The position numbers were made by a program, and so were the translations under genes. A stretch of DNA of 64,000 nt from Paenibacillus sp. cl123 (GTDB lineage: Bacteria > Bacillota > Bacilli > Paenibacillales > NBRC-103111), in NCBI RefSeq assembly GCF_900101595.1, contig NZ_FMYY01000021.1:57439-121438 (forward strand), in the 5' to 3' direction. This document shows positions 1 to 8,936 of this stretch, one piece after another (positions within the stretch are counted from its first letter, which is position 1; each line of letters starts with the position of its first letter). The notes below the pieces were generated by a model. It did not search any database, was not told the origin of the DNA, and saw only the letters and a list, made by a program, of their open reading frames with translations.

Positions 1-1002
1 GCCTTGCTGGTTATGGAATCCCATCTGGGAAGCTACGAGCTGCCTATCGGCTTGCTGAAGGGAATGCTGCCCCAGCAGGACGACTTTGAGCTGGTGCTTC
101 GCATCGAGCAGGCTTCACAGGCACAGGCCGCTGAGTTGGGCGGTCAGGCTGCCCGCCAAGGCATGAAGATGTTGGGCACCCCGGTGTCATTTCAGATTGA
201 AGTGAAGTCGGGAGAAAGGTCGCAGCTGCTGCCCAAGCTAGGCAGCTATGCGAAGCGGATGCTCAAGCTGCCGGGGCAAGCGACAGATGCCGCCCCAACA
301 GCCGTCGTCAAGGCCGTTGCGGATTCCGGCCGACTCCTCTTCGTACCGGCCCGTTTTGAAAGCGGAGCCCGCGGGGAGGGCTGGAAGGCGGCCATCCTCG
401 ATCGGAGCGGAGGTATGTATGCGGCCGTTGTCTCCGATGTCCGGTTCGCGGACTTGGCCGGGCATTGGTCCAGGCAGGATGTGGAGGCGCTGGCATCCAA
501 GGGGATTGTAGAGGGAACCTCCGAAGATTCCTTCTCGCCTGAATCGAAGCTGACCCGGGCCGGATTTGTGACCCTGTTGACGAGGGCTCTCGGGCTGGAG
601 CCTACGGCTGCCGCTGCGGAGTTCACGGACGTCCCTGCCGATGCGTGGTACGCGTCTGCCGTCGGGGCAGCCGTACAGGCGGGACTTGTCGACGGCTTCC
701 GGAACGGCGAGTTTCGTCCGGATGACGCGATCACCCGCGAGCAATTGAGCGTGTTGGCGATGCGCGCTCTGAAGTGGACGGGAGCATCGATGCCGGAGCA
801 TTCGTCTACGGCTGTCTTGGAGGGCTTTGCCGACAGCGGCAGTCTGTCCGAGTGGGCCCGGGAATCGGCGGCTCAAGCGCTGGCGACCGGACTGCTGCAA
901 GGCCGGGAAGAGGGAGCATTCGTACCAGCGGGCACCGTTACCCGTGCGGAAGGTACGGTCGTATTGCGGCGGTTGCTGCAGAAGGCCGGGTTTATCAATT
1001 AG
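1..1002 (+). CDS. S-layer-homology (SLH) domain protein, 3' part
   Basis: The reading frame is open from the first base, so the gene begins before the window and only its last ~333 residues are visible. The final ~190 residues hold three SLH-like modules: one starting at 'FADLAGHW', a second at 'FTDVPADAWYASAV', and a degenerate third at 'FADSGSLSEWARESA'. SLH modules bind pyruvylated secondary cell-wall polymer, so this is an envelope-anchored exported protein with a C-terminal anchor. The visible part before the SLH modules (about 140 residues) resembles the tail of a larger extracellular region and I cannot name its family. A strong hairpin terminator follows the stop codon. Confidence 0.85.
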   Translation, partial: ALLVMESHLGSYELPIGLLKGMLPQQDDFELVLRIEQASQAQAAELGGQAARQGMKMLGTPVSFQIEVKSGERSQLLPKLGSYAKRMLKLPGQATDAAPTAVVKAVADSGRLLFVPARFESGARGEGWKAAILDRSGGMYAAVVSDVRFADLAGHWSRQDVEALASKGIVEGTSEDSFSPESKLTRAGFVTLLTRALGLEPTAAAAEFTDVPADAWYASAVGAAVQAGLVDGFRNGEFRPDDAITREQLSVLAMRALKWTGASMPEHSSTAVLEGFADSGSLSEWARESAAQALATGLLQGREEGAFVPAGTVTRAEGTVVLRRLLQKAGFIN

Positions 1003-1030
1003 AGCGCGGGTTCGCCGCTAGACGAAAAGA

Positions 1031-1071
1031 GGGTAGTCCGGGATGCAGACGCACCGGACTACCCTTTTTTT
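1031..1071 (+). terminator. Rho-independent terminator after SLH gene
   Basis: An 11-bp perfect stem (gggtagtccgg / ccggactaccc, 1031-1041 with 1054-1064) with a 12-nt loop is followed directly by seven T residues. It lies 28 bases after the stop codon of the SLH gene. Confidence 0.9.
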
Positions 1072-1302
1072 ACATGGCTAAGGAGACATATCGCGCATGG
1101 GACCAGGGTGCTGCCGCCTGCATGGCCGGAATGTGCCTGGCCGGACGAGCCGCCCCCGATGCGCAGCGGGTACGCATTGGCCCTGAGCGAGATGACAGGA
1201 AGCATCTTCATCTCGTCCGGTATTGCCCCCTTACCGAGCTGGCCCATCAAGTGAACAACCGGCTTCCGGGACGGCCTCTTGCTTATCGCGGACGCGCCCC
1301 GT

Positions 1303-1509
1303 TCAGCCCGCCCCGCCTGTCAATCCCAATCGCTCATACTGCTCTGCCGGCGCATCGTGCTCCCGCATGAGCTGCGCCATATGTTCGATCATCCGCGTCG
1401 GCGCCAGATCGATGAGCTGCGTCAGCCTTTGCCGGTAATGGTAAAACGACCGCCCGGCCTTCTTCGGACCGGCATCCGTTTGCCGCGGCAGCTTGGTCGC
1501 CTGCTCCAT
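1303..1509 (-). CDS. Small basic hypothetical protein (68 aa)
   Basis: I chose the ATG at 1507-1509 because a GAAGGGGGAC ribosome site sits six bases upstream; an in-frame start 45 bases earlier lacks one. The product is short, charged and has no membrane segment. It opens with 'MEQATKLPRQTDAGPKKAG' and its middle, around 'FYHYRQRLTQLIDLAPTRM', looks helical. I do not recognise a family. It stands alone on the minus strand between two plus-strand genes. It is kept because of the clear ribosome site and plausible amino-acid composition. Confidence 0.5.
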   Translation of the reverse strand: MEQATKLPRQTDAGPKKAGRSFYHYRQRLTQLIDLAPTRMIEHMAQLMREHDAPAEQYERLGLTGGAG

Positions 1510-2073
1510 GGATTGTCCCCCTTCTCGTCTTAGCCTTATTGTAATCGCCTTCATAACCGGGCAAAAGAATTGTGTTTTTACAATGATGTGTATTTTTCTT
1601 ACTTTTCATCTCAGCCTCTGACCAATCGGCAGCCTGAATGCCGCCATTAGAGCATTGATTATTTTTGTCGTTTGTTTACGTTTCGTGTAATTCCGAAAAT
1701 AACTTCCCTTCCGATGATGATGTTCGACGCCTTGATTAGCACTTTTTAATTTCATTTTCTAAATTTTTATTCACAAACGATTATAAACAACAATATTCAT
1801 TTACATATTTCCGTTAATTTGTTAATATTTAATTGCGGTTTTCGCCGCATCAACAAAAATCGAAGAGAAAAGGAGGCGACAACTATTATGGGATATGGGT
1901 AGCGCCGCACAAACGATTGAAAGCGTTTTACTAATAGTGGAGCTTCACAGCCGGATTTATGAACATAGCAGCCGCTTAGCTGAACGAGGAGGACGAATAA
2001 TTTAGACAAAACGATCTGGCCGAAGATATCGAGGACATGGATGAAGAAATCCAATTTAAAGGAGGAAATTTTT
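1510..2073. other. AT-rich intergenic region with long leader
   Basis: About 560 bases without a convincing gene, markedly richer in A+T than its surroundings between about 1660 and 1860. It contains a promoter candidate (1800-1828), an isolated AAGGAGG site at 1870-1876 followed by an ATG (1888) whose frame stops after four codons, and an overlapping 36-codon frame (ATG 1895 to TAG 2005) without a well-placed ribosome site. A partly matching catabolite-control-like box (tgaaagcgttttac) lies at 1918-1931. If the promoter is real, the next gene has a leader of roughly 240 bases. Confidence 0.4.
1800..1828 (+). promoter_or_regulatory. Candidate sigma-A promoter
   Basis: TTTACA (1800-1805) and TAATAT (1823-1828) are separated by 17 bases, close to the sigma-A consensus. 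It would drive the secreted protein gene at 2074. The region is very AT-rich, so a chance match is possible. Confidence 0.4.
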
Positions 2074-3036
2074 ATGTTATATCGTTTCTCCACCTGGAAA
2101 CTTCAGCAGCGCTTGATCTTGCTTCTAGTTGCGCTGCTTGGCGCCGCCAGTATAGCGCCGGGCACGGCGGACGCAGCGTATTACAACACCTATTCGACGG
2201 TCGCTACGCTCGGTAACGCCAATGGCTGCAACGCCGCTCAAGGCTTTGCCGTCGGGTCCACCTACGTTTATTCCGTCAAAATAAACGGCGATGAAAGCAA
2301 GGCCGTCATTTACCGGACCAAAATGAGCGACGGCACGACGACGCTTATGACCAACGGAGATAATGGAACCAATTATGCCACCTACCTCGGCCATGCCAAC
2401 GACGTGGCGCTCAGTACGATCAACGGAGAATATTATATGTTCGTCGTTACGATGAAAGCCGGCAGCATGAGTCTCGTGAAGCTCAAGTATGTAGGAACGA
2501 CCTATTACAAAGTCGGCAACTATACGATCAAATACAACGGCGCGGAAAAAGCCATGTCCGGCGTCAAAATTATGAGCAAAGACGCGAACAACATCCACTT
2601 TCTCCTCAAAACCGGGCGAACCTATTATAAAGGCTCACTCCCTCTGACCGCCAACAGTGGCACCATCAACGTAATCGACGGTTTTTACCTCAATATTGAA
2701 GATGCGCTGGTCAACGGCAGCAAAGTATCCAATATCACCTCGTTTGTCTTCCAAGGCTTCGGTTATCACAACAACACGCTTTACGTCCCGCTAACGTATC
2801 AGAATGTCAGCATCGTGCTTGTGTACCGCAATATATCCACAGCCTCGGGCACCATACAGGCCGACAATAATCTGTCATTCCGCGTGACGTCTGCCGCCTA
2901 CCCCGATCTATTTGAAATCGAAGGCGTCGGAATCGCCAACGGAGATAAGCTGTGGTTCAGCACCAACCGACGAACTCAGCCGGGCGACACCGCTCATGAC
3001 GGTGTGCATTATTTCAATAATTTCAGCGCCTCCTGA
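2074..3036 (+). CDS. Secreted beta-rich protein of unknown function
   Basis: The product is 320 residues from the ATG at 2074, which follows an AAAGGAGG site at ideal spacing; an upstream in-frame ATG at 2041 is rejected because it would read through that site. A Sec signal peptide is evident: basic start, hydrophobic 'LILLLVALLGAA', and a likely cut after 'GTADA'. The mature part is rich in Tyr, Asn, Thr and Gly, nearly free of Cys, and arranged in short beta-strand-like segments such as 'GFAVGSTYVYSVKI' and 'YLGHANDVAL', suggesting a beta-propeller or beta-prism. The layout weakly recalls helveticin-J-type class III bacteriocins, but I cannot establish homology. No immunity or transport gene is adjacent. 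Confidence 0.7.
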   Translation: MLYRFSTWKLQQRLILLLVALLGAASIAPGTADAAYYNTYSTVATLGNANGCNAAQGFAVGSTYVYSVKINGDESKAVIYRTKMSDGTTTLMTNGDNGTNYATYLGHANDVALSTINGEYYMFVVTMKAGSMSLVKLKYVGTTYYKVGNYTIKYNGAEKAMSGVKIMSKDANNIHFLLKTGRTYYKGSLPLTANSGTINVIDGFYLNIEDALVNGSKVSNITSFVFQGFGYHNNTLYVPLTYQNVSIVLVYRNISTASGTIQADNNLSFRVTSAAYPDLFEIEGVGIANGDKLWFSTNRRTQPGDTAHDGVHYFNNFSAS

Positions 3037-3142
3037 CATGTCCATTAGCTTCCTTGCAGATTCAGCGCGTCTTCCAGCAGCGGCTGCCCCAAAAGGCCGT
3101 CCCAGAAGCAGGTTTTCACTTGATGGGACAATTCGGCTGGAA

Positions 3143-3608
3143 GTTGTGCGAAAATACGTATAAAACGATCTTGTGCGGCGGTCGGAGTTCAGGAGTTGTA
3201 TGGAAAAACGTATAAAACCCTCTCCTGTGGCGGTCGAAGTCGAGGCGTTGTGCGGAAAAACGTATAAAACCCTCTCCTGCGGCGATCGAACTTGAGGCGT
3301 TGTGCGAAAAAACGTATAAAACTCTCTCCTGTGGCCGTCGAAGTCGAGGCGTTGTGCGAAAAAACGTATAAGCCCTCCCCAGTGGCCGTCGAAGTCGAGG
3401 CGTTGTGCGAAAATACGTATATAACCCTCCCCTGTGGCCGTCGAAGCCGAGGCGTTGTGCGAAAAAACGTATATAACCCTCCCCTGTGGCGGTCGAAGTC
3501 GAGGCGTTGTACGGAAAAACGTATAAAACTCTCTCCTGTGACCGTCGAAGCCGAGAGTTGTGCGAAAATACGTATATAACCCTCCCCTGTGGCCGTCGAA
3601 GTAAGAGG
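3143..3608. repeat. Nine tandem copies of a 52-bp repeat
   Basis: Nine head-to-tail units begin with gttgtgcg (variants gttgtatg, gttgtacg). Each has an AT-rich core around aaaacgtataaaac, a pyrimidine block (ctctcctgtgg) and an end resembling ccgtcgaagtcgaggc. The unit length is 52 bp, with one or two single-base indels, and copies differ at scattered positions. There are no spacers. Because 52 is not a multiple of three, the peptide frames that can be read through it are by-products. It fills the gap between convergent genes. Confidence 0.9.
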
Positions 3609-3748
3609 GTCCCGGGAGTAGCTGTTACTACTTAAGACTTCAAGTAAACAAAAAACTTAGCAATAACACCTAATCGCGTCTTCCTTTCAAACAAGTCCCG
3701 TCTCCAAAGCGTTTACCTGCCTGAAAAAGTTCCAAATTTCAAGTAAAG

Positions 3749-3795
3749 GAAGCTCCGACTCCACTTAGAACAGTGGCGTCGGAGCTTCTTTTTAC
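3749..3795. terminator. Terminator hairpin between convergent units
   Basis: gaagctccgac (3749-3759) pairs perfectly with gtcggagcttc (3778-3788), and the inner ccact/agtgg extends the stem. TTCTTTTT follows on the plus strand. It lies just past the 3' end of the minus-strand response regulator and may act in both directions. Confidence 0.7.
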
Positions 3796-3864
3796 AAAGG
3801 ACATCTAGCTCTGATGAGACAGCCTCTTCCCCACTCAAAGCCCCTTGCCCGGCTAATTCTCCGC

Positions 3865-5481
3865 TCACGCCTCCGGATGGTAGCTTTCCCGAAACTCCGA
3901 CGGCGTCATCCCTGTCGTGCGCTTGAACGTTTCGCTGAAATATCTGCGCTCCTCATATCCGACCGCCGCGGCCACATCCTGAACGGGCATGCCGCCGATC
4001 AGCAGCGATTTCGCCTTCTGCATGCGCTCCGACGTGACGTATTGCGTCAGCGTCATCCCCATCACCTTCTTGAACAAGCTGGAATAATAGCTGACGCTCA
4101 AGTGAACGGAGGCTGCGCATTCGCCGACCGTCAAATCCTGCTCCAGCCTGCCGCTCACATACTCCAGCGATTTGTAGATGATCCGCTGCCCCTCGGACAA
4201 CGTATTTCGCCGCACCAGCTCTCCGCCTTCCCGGCATAAGGCCGCAAGCATATGCTCCAGCCCCGAAGTGGCTGCGCCCGAGCCGCCTACTGCTTCTTTG
4301 TACGCTTGGATGAGCGGCTGCAGCTCGCCCAGCGCCACAAGCTCGTACAAGGTGCGGATGATGGAAGCGGCCAGCTCCTCGAAATGGCTGAGCAAATAAT
4401 CCGGATGCGGACGCGGCTCTTGCTTGTGCAGCTCCGCGGACATCTGCATGAGCAGCTCCGCCGCGCGCTCGCCGTTGCCCGCACGGAGAGCCAGCAGCAC
4501 CTCTTCCTTGCCTTCCAGCGCGACCGGCGACTGTTTGTCCGAGCGGGGGAGCTCATCATAACCGATCGCACCGTTGCCCTCCGTAAACAAATGATAGGCC
4601 AAAGCGCGGTCCGCCTGCCTGTACGAGTCCGGCAGCTCGGCGACCGATTCCGCTCTGCCGCCGACCCCGACAGACACCGTAAACTTGGTGAACGCCTCAA
4701 TGTTTCGGCAGCAGTTCTCCGCGATCCGCGTTGCCGTAAGCTCGGCCGGCACGTTCAATATGGCGACGAAGCGGTTCTCCTTCGAGCGAAAAAACACGCA
4801 CCGGGCATGCTGCCGGATCGTCTCCTCGGCAATATTTTGCAGGGAGAAGCGGATCAGCTCGATCTCATGGATGGACAGCTCGGCGACCCGCTCGTGAAAT
4901 CCGTCGATCTCCAGCAGCATGACGATAAGATCATGGGGGTCGATGTCCATCTTCAGAAACGCCCAGCGCTGGGAAGCTTGCTCCCAAGGCGTGCGATGAT
5001 GTACAAGCAGCGACATGTATTCCTGCCGGAGCAGAGGCATGCTCTCCCGCAGCTTGATCTCCATCCCTTGAATGTTCAGCAGCTCGGCCTGCTCCTGCTT
5101 GATTTGCAGCATGGCCTTGCGCACCGCCTCCACGATGTCCTCTTCGGTAAACGGCTTCACGACGTAATCGAACGCCCCGAGCTGAACCGCCTGCTTCGCA
5201 TAATCGAAGTCGGTGTAGCTGCTGATAAGAATAACCTTGCAGGCGTGGCTGAGCTCCAGCAGCTTGCGAAGCATCGTCAGCCCGTCCATCCGCGGCATCC
5301 GGATATCCGTAATGACGATGTCGGGCTTCACCCTCGCCACCAGCTCAAGCCCGTCCTCTCCATTCGAAGCGGTGCCGGCCACCTCAATGCCCTCGCTGGC
5401 CCAATCTATAGCCGTCAAGCCGTCAACGACACTGCGGATATCGTCGATGACGCATACTGTAATCTTGTCTTGCCCGAGCAT
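3865..5481 (-). CDS. YesN-like response regulator, REC + AraC
   Basis: A 538-aa response regulator. Residues 1-125 form a receiver domain with the acidic pair D13-D14, phosphoacceptor Asp59 in 'VITDIRMPRMDG', and Lys in 'YVVKPFTEED'. A ~300-residue linker region typical of the YesN group follows, and the last ~100 residues are an AraC/HTH_18 DNA-binding domain with two helix-turn-helix units ('TVGECAASVHLSVSYYSSLF' and 'PVQDVAAAVGYEERRYFSE'). The start codon lies one base after the stop of the sensor kinase, so the two are translated as a pair. It most likely activates the adjacent ABC-transporter/GH130 operon upon sensing an extracellular glycan or its import. Confidence 0.93.
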   Translation of the reverse strand: MLGQDKITVCVIDDIRSVVDGLTAIDWASEGIEVAGTASNGEDGLELVARVKPDIVITDIRMPRMDGLTMLRKLLELSHACKVILISSYTDFDYAKQAVQLGAFDYVVKPFTEEDIVEAVRKAMLQIKQEQAELLNIQGMEIKLRESMPLLRQEYMSLLVHHRTPWEQASQRWAFLKMDIDPHDLIVMLLEIDGFHERVAELSIHEIELIRFSLQNIAEETIRQHARCVFFRSKENRFVAILNVPAELTATRIAENCCRNIEAFTKFTVSVGVGGRAESVAELPDSYRQADRALAYHLFTEGNGAIGYDELPRSDKQSPVALEGKEEVLLALRAGNGERAAELLMQMSAELHKQEPRPHPDYLLSHFEELAASIIRTLYELVALGELQPLIQAYKEAVGGSGAATSGLEHMLAALCREGGELVRRNTLSEGQRIIYKSLEYVSGRLEQDLTVGECAASVHLSVSYYSSLFKKVMGMTLTQYVTSERMQKAKSLLIGGMPVQDVAAAVGYEERRYFSETFKRTTGMTPSEFRESYHPEA

Positions 5482-5482
5482 C

Positions 5483-7246
5483 CTAGAGCACCTCCTCCAA
5501 CGGTATCGTAATCGTGGCCGTTACACCCTCTCCCTCGGCCCCTTCCAGGCTCAGTCCGGCCCGGTCGCCGTAATACAGCTCCAGCCGTCTCCTCAGATTG
5601 CCGATCGCATACCCGCTTCCCGCGCCGCGCCGCTCTCCCGTCGCTTTAGCGTCTGCCTGAGCCGACGGGGCCTTTGGCATACCCGCCCCGTTATCGATGA
5701 CCTGAATGCAGCAGCTCTGCCCTTCCGGCGACTTGAAGGCGCGAATCCTGATGACGCCTCCGCCGTCCATCTGATCGAAGCCATGCACAATGCTGTTCTC
5801 GACGAGCGGCTGCAGCATAATGCGGGGAACGGCAAGCTCCCGCAGCTCATCGTCAGCCTCGATAGCATACGTAAACAACTGCTCGTAGCAGAATGTTTGC
5901 AGCTCCAGATATTGGCGGACATGCTGCAGCTCCTTGTCCAGCGTCGTCATCTCCTGTCCTTTATTAAGTCCAAGCTGAAACAGTCTGGATAAGGCGACGA
6001 CCATCTTCTGCGAAGGCTCCACCTGATGCAGCTTCAGCTTCCAGTAGATCGTATTGAGCGTATTGTACAGAAAATGCGGGTCCATCTGCGCCGACAGCGC
6101 TTTGATTTCCGTCGCCCGCTTATTCGTCTCGGCTTCCTTCACCTCATCGATCAGCTTCACAATCTGCTCCAGCATCCGGTTGAACCGGAAGCCTACCTGC
6201 GCCAGCTCGTCATTGCTTTTGCTCTCGAAGCGGGCCGCCAGGTCGTTCAGCTCAACGCGCTTCATGACCTGCTGAAGCCCTCTGAGCGGCAAAAGCAAAT
6301 AGCGGGTAAACGCGCCCGACACCAGGACCGTGAGCAAAAAACAGCCGGCGGTAATCGCGGCGATGATCCATTTGACATAGATCAGCTCCTTCAGCACATG
6401 ATCCTTGGACTGAATGGCGACGACGGACCAATCGTTTAGGCCCAGACGCGCATAATTGAACAAATAAGCTTTCCCGTTCAGCTTATCGGGCGTATAGCCT
6501 GTCGGGCGCTCGTCCACAATCGAACCGAGCGCCCCGCTGGCAACGGCTTGGCCGATCAGCGCACTCGTCTCGCGCGCGACCGGCTTCCCGTCCCCGGCCA
6601 GCAGGAAACGCGCCGCCCCTCCGTCCGCGCCCGTGCTCAGCAGCTGGCGCAGCCCTTCCTCCCGAATATTCACGACGACGTATACATCCTTCACCGGGTC
6701 CTCGGAGATCGGCTGCAGGATGAGCGACACGACGCGATTTTTCCCGAGAAACAGCGTATCCTCATGCCCCTCGATCCAGATATTGCGCTTCTCCCGGGCG
6801 ATTCGTGCGTACAGCGGCGTGTCTTCGAAGGAGACCTGGCGATTGCGGTTCATCGACAACGGGTAAAATTCGCCGATCGGCGTCGCCACATAAATGGAGT
6901 GAATGAGCGGCTCGGCGATGCGCGCCTGCGAGAACATATTGTCCAGCTCCGTCAACCGGGTAAAATAACGGCTCGCATCCCCGGCGTTCACATCCTTCAG
7001 CATGACGCGGAACGGCTGGCTGATCATAAATGTCATCATGACAAGCATCAGCTTGTTCAGCTTCTCGTCGACGATTTGCGCCGACTGCGAAACCGAATCC
7101 TGCGTCAGCTTCATCGCGTGGTTCTCTATTATCGAGGAAGTAATCGAATAGGACAGTCCTCCGGTCAGCAGGACGGACAATATCGTGACGACCAGAAAGG
7201 CCAGTCTCAGCTTGCTGCGGAACGAAAGCTTGCTGCGATCGAGCAT
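5483..7246 (-). CDS. YesM-like sensor histidine kinase
   Basis: A 587-aa membrane kinase, starting at the ATG at 7246 behind GGAGGGA; the frame stays open upstream without another ribosome site. A first membrane helix (about residues 13-35), a ~250-residue extracellular sensor region, a second helix ('WIIAAITAGCFLLTVLVSGA') and a HAMP segment precede a His_kinase domain with the phospho-site in 'MDPHFLYNTLNTIYW' and an ATPase domain with 'VENSIVHGF' and 'DNGAGM'. This is the LytS/YesM arrangement, which usually pairs with AraC-type regulators such as the gene just downstream. It is separated from the FAD oxidoreductase by 160 bases with a strong hairpin, so it may have its own promoter or be attenuated. 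Confidence 0.93.
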   Translation of the reverse strand: MLDRSKLSFRSKLRLAFLVVTILSVLLTGGLSYSITSSIIENHAMKLTQDSVSQSAQIVDEKLNKLMLVMMTFMISQPFRVMLKDVNAGDASRYFTRLTELDNMFSQARIAEPLIHSIYVATPIGEFYPLSMNRNRQVSFEDTPLYARIAREKRNIWIEGHEDTLFLGKNRVVSLILQPISEDPVKDVYVVVNIREEGLRQLLSTGADGGAARFLLAGDGKPVARETSALIGQAVASGALGSIVDERPTGYTPDKLNGKAYLFNYARLGLNDWSVVAIQSKDHVLKELIYVKWIIAAITAGCFLLTVLVSGAFTRYLLLPLRGLQQVMKRVELNDLAARFESKSNDELAQVGFRFNRMLEQIVKLIDEVKEAETNKRATEIKALSAQMDPHFLYNTLNTIYWKLKLHQVEPSQKMVVALSRLFQLGLNKGQEMTTLDKELQHVRQYLELQTFCYEQLFTYAIEADDELRELAVPRIMLQPLVENSIVHGFDQMDGGGVIRIRAFKSPEGQSCCIQVIDNGAGMPKAPSAQADAKATGERRGAGSGYAIGNLRRRLELYYGDRAGLSLEGAEGEGVTATITIPLEEVL

Positions 7247-7346
7247 TGGGAATTCCCTCCGTCCGTAAGGTAAAATGGCAGCTTGCTTTGCATATGGCGG
7301 CCATACGTCGATTATGTCACGGCTGCCCGGCCAATACAACGGGAAC

Positions 7347-7389
7347 GGAACAGGGCGCAGCGACTTTTGCCGTCGCCCCGCCCTGTTCC
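7347..7389 (-). terminator. Large hairpin upstream of the kinase gene
   Basis: ggaacagggcg (7347-7357) pairs perfectly with cgccctgttcc (7379-7389), and an inner gcgac/gtcgc extends the fold. It lies 18 bases after the FAD oxidoreductase stop codon. No T-run follows on the minus strand, so it may be a processing or attenuation element rather than a full terminator. Confidence 0.5.
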
Positions 7390-7406
7390 TGTTAGTTGCT
7401 CAAGCC

Positions 7407-8771
7407 CTACCCGCCCGCAGCAGCGGATGCATAGTTGTCGCCCAGCCAGGCTCCCTGCTCCAGAAGCCGCTGCTGCAGCTCCGGCACGGAGACGTCGCGC
7501 GAGCTGCCGTTAACGCCCATTGCCATGGCCGCAGCCGTACCTGCCGCCTGACCCATGGCGAAGCAATTGGGCATGACGCGCAGCGAGCCTTGCACCGCCC
7601 GGTCCGAAGAAGCGGCCCGGCCCGGCACCCACAAATTGTCCACCCCTTCGGGGAGAAGCACCCGGTAAGGCACGCCGTGAGACTGGCCCGGCGCCAGATG
7701 CGTAAACGTCATGCTGCCTTTGCTGTTCGCCAGGTGAATATCGATATAATAAGCATTGCGGGCGATGTCGTCGGGGAAGGTCCGCGCCTCCATGAAATCC
7801 TCCGCCGTAAGCACATAATCGCCCCGGATGCGCCGGGTTTCCCGAATTCCTACCTGCTCGCCGCTGGCGATCAGATGAGCCTGCTCGAAACCCGGTACAT
7901 AGTCACGGAAAAACTTCGTCTGACGCTCGGCCAGCTTCCGGCCTTCGATCGCTCCGCGCGTCAGGTCCTCCGCTTTCGTCCCGTCGATGCCGAAGACATG
8001 GCCGAAGTTTACGCCGACCAAATAGTCGTTAACCCAGGCAAGCCCCGAGATCGACTTGCGTCCTTCCGGCAGCGCGCCTTCCGCGATGGCGCGCTCCACC
8101 GTCTTGTGCAGCTGGCCCGTATCGCCGGTTTCCTCCAGAAAGCGCAGGAACCGCTGACGGTCGACATTCGCCAGCATGTAGCACATGCTGCCGGGCTGCA
8201 GTTCCCCCTGCTCCCCGCCTTTTTGGAAGGATACCCCAGCCAGCGCGGCAATATCCGCATCCCCGGTAGCGTCGATCACATAACGGCAACGGACGAAGGA
8301 ACGACCCGTTTTGTTCACAATCACGATGCCCTCGATCGTTCTCCCATTCTCCGAGAGCACGACATCGTATACGAACGTATGGTACAGCAGCGACACGCCA
8401 TGCTCGGCGGCCGCATCGTCGTATACCCGCTTCAGCACCTCCGGATCGATCGGCACCCAGTCCAGCGTATGCTCGTATTCGCGGCGGTAATCGGGGTTAC
8501 AGGCCGCTTTCATCCGTTCCATCAATTCAAGCCCGATACCACGAATGATCGTCTTGCGCTTGTCCGTGAACGGGCAAAATGCCGGCACCAACGACACCGT
8601 ACCCATTCCCCCGAGAAAGCCGCGCTGCTCGATAAGCAGCGTTTTCGCTCCGTTTTTCGCCGCGCTGATGGCCGCCGCTATGCCGGATGCCCCGCCGCCG
8701 ACGACGACCACATCGACCTCCCGGGATACCGGCACCTTTTGCTCCGGCAGCGTGATTTGACCATTGCTCAT
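7407..8771 (-). CDS. FAD-dependent oxidoreductase (FAD_oxidored type)
   Basis: A 454-aa soluble flavoprotein. The N-terminal Rossmann motif 'VVVVGGGASGIAAAISAAKN' and an acidic residue at the end of the second strand ('LLIEQ') mark an FAD site; 'FLGGMGT' and 'VIDATGDADIAALAG' are family signatures. The far C-terminal 'RAASSDRAVQGSLRVMPNC' with 'AMGQAAGTAAAM' completes the FAD domain. Members of this family are common in carbohydrate loci of soil and gut bacteria, but their substrates are mostly undefined. It follows the GH130-like gene in what looks like one operon, with GGAGGAG before its ATG. A role in oxidising an imported sugar or sugar acid is inference. Confidence 0.85.
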   Translation of the reverse strand: MSNGQITLPEQKVPVSREVDVVVVGGGASGIAAAISAAKNGAKTLLIEQRGFLGGMGTVSLVPAFCPFTDKRKTIIRGIGLELMERMKAACNPDYRREYEHTLDWVPIDPEVLKRVYDDAAAEHGVSLLYHTFVYDVVLSENGRTIEGIVIVNKTGRSFVRCRYVIDATGDADIAALAGVSFQKGGEQGELQPGSMCYMLANVDRQRFLRFLEETGDTGQLHKTVERAIAEGALPEGRKSISGLAWVNDYLVGVNFGHVFGIDGTKAEDLTRGAIEGRKLAERQTKFFRDYVPGFEQAHLIASGEQVGIRETRRIRGDYVLTAEDFMEARTFPDDIARNAYYIDIHLANSKGSMTFTHLAPGQSHGVPYRVLLPEGVDNLWVPGRAASSDRAVQGSLRVMPNCFAMGQAAGTAAAMAMGVNGSSRDVSVPELQQRLLEQGAWLGDNYASAAAGG

Positions 8772-8828
8772 CGTCTGTCTCCTCCATCCGTTCTGGGCAA
8801 GGAACGATCGTTCCCCGCCGCGGTTGCT

Positions 8829-8866
8829 TGTCTGCTTGCTTGACTGTTGTCTGCTTGCTTGACTGT
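8829..8866. repeat. Two tandem 19-bp copies between genes
   Basis: tgtctgcttgcttgactgt occurs twice in direct succession in the gap between the GH130-like and FAD oxidoreductase genes, followed by a partial third (ttgcttcttc). This is probably slippage of a low-complexity spacer. Confidence 0.75.
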
Positions 8867-8936
8867 TTGCTTCTTCATTTGCTTTTCAGCCGGTTTTCTG
8901 CCGGGCGTCACTTGCCCGATCCCGGTCTTGGTCTGT

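Noticed and set aside
1918..1931. cre box (tgaaagcgttttac) for the secreted protein gene
   Set aside because: It matches the core but not the final two bases of the consensus and lies ~90 bases after the predicted transcription start; too weak to list as a site.
1895..2005. 36-codon open frame in the leader of the secreted protein gene
   Set aside because: The nearest ribosome site is too far upstream of its ATG; kept only as a remark.
3292..3579. A 95-codon plus-strand frame with repeated peptide units
   Set aside because: It is read entirely from the 52-bp tandem repeat, whose period is not a multiple of three; it has no ribosome site.
3143..3608. Possible CRISPR array
   Set aside because: Units are directly joined with no unique spacers, and no cas genes are in the window.
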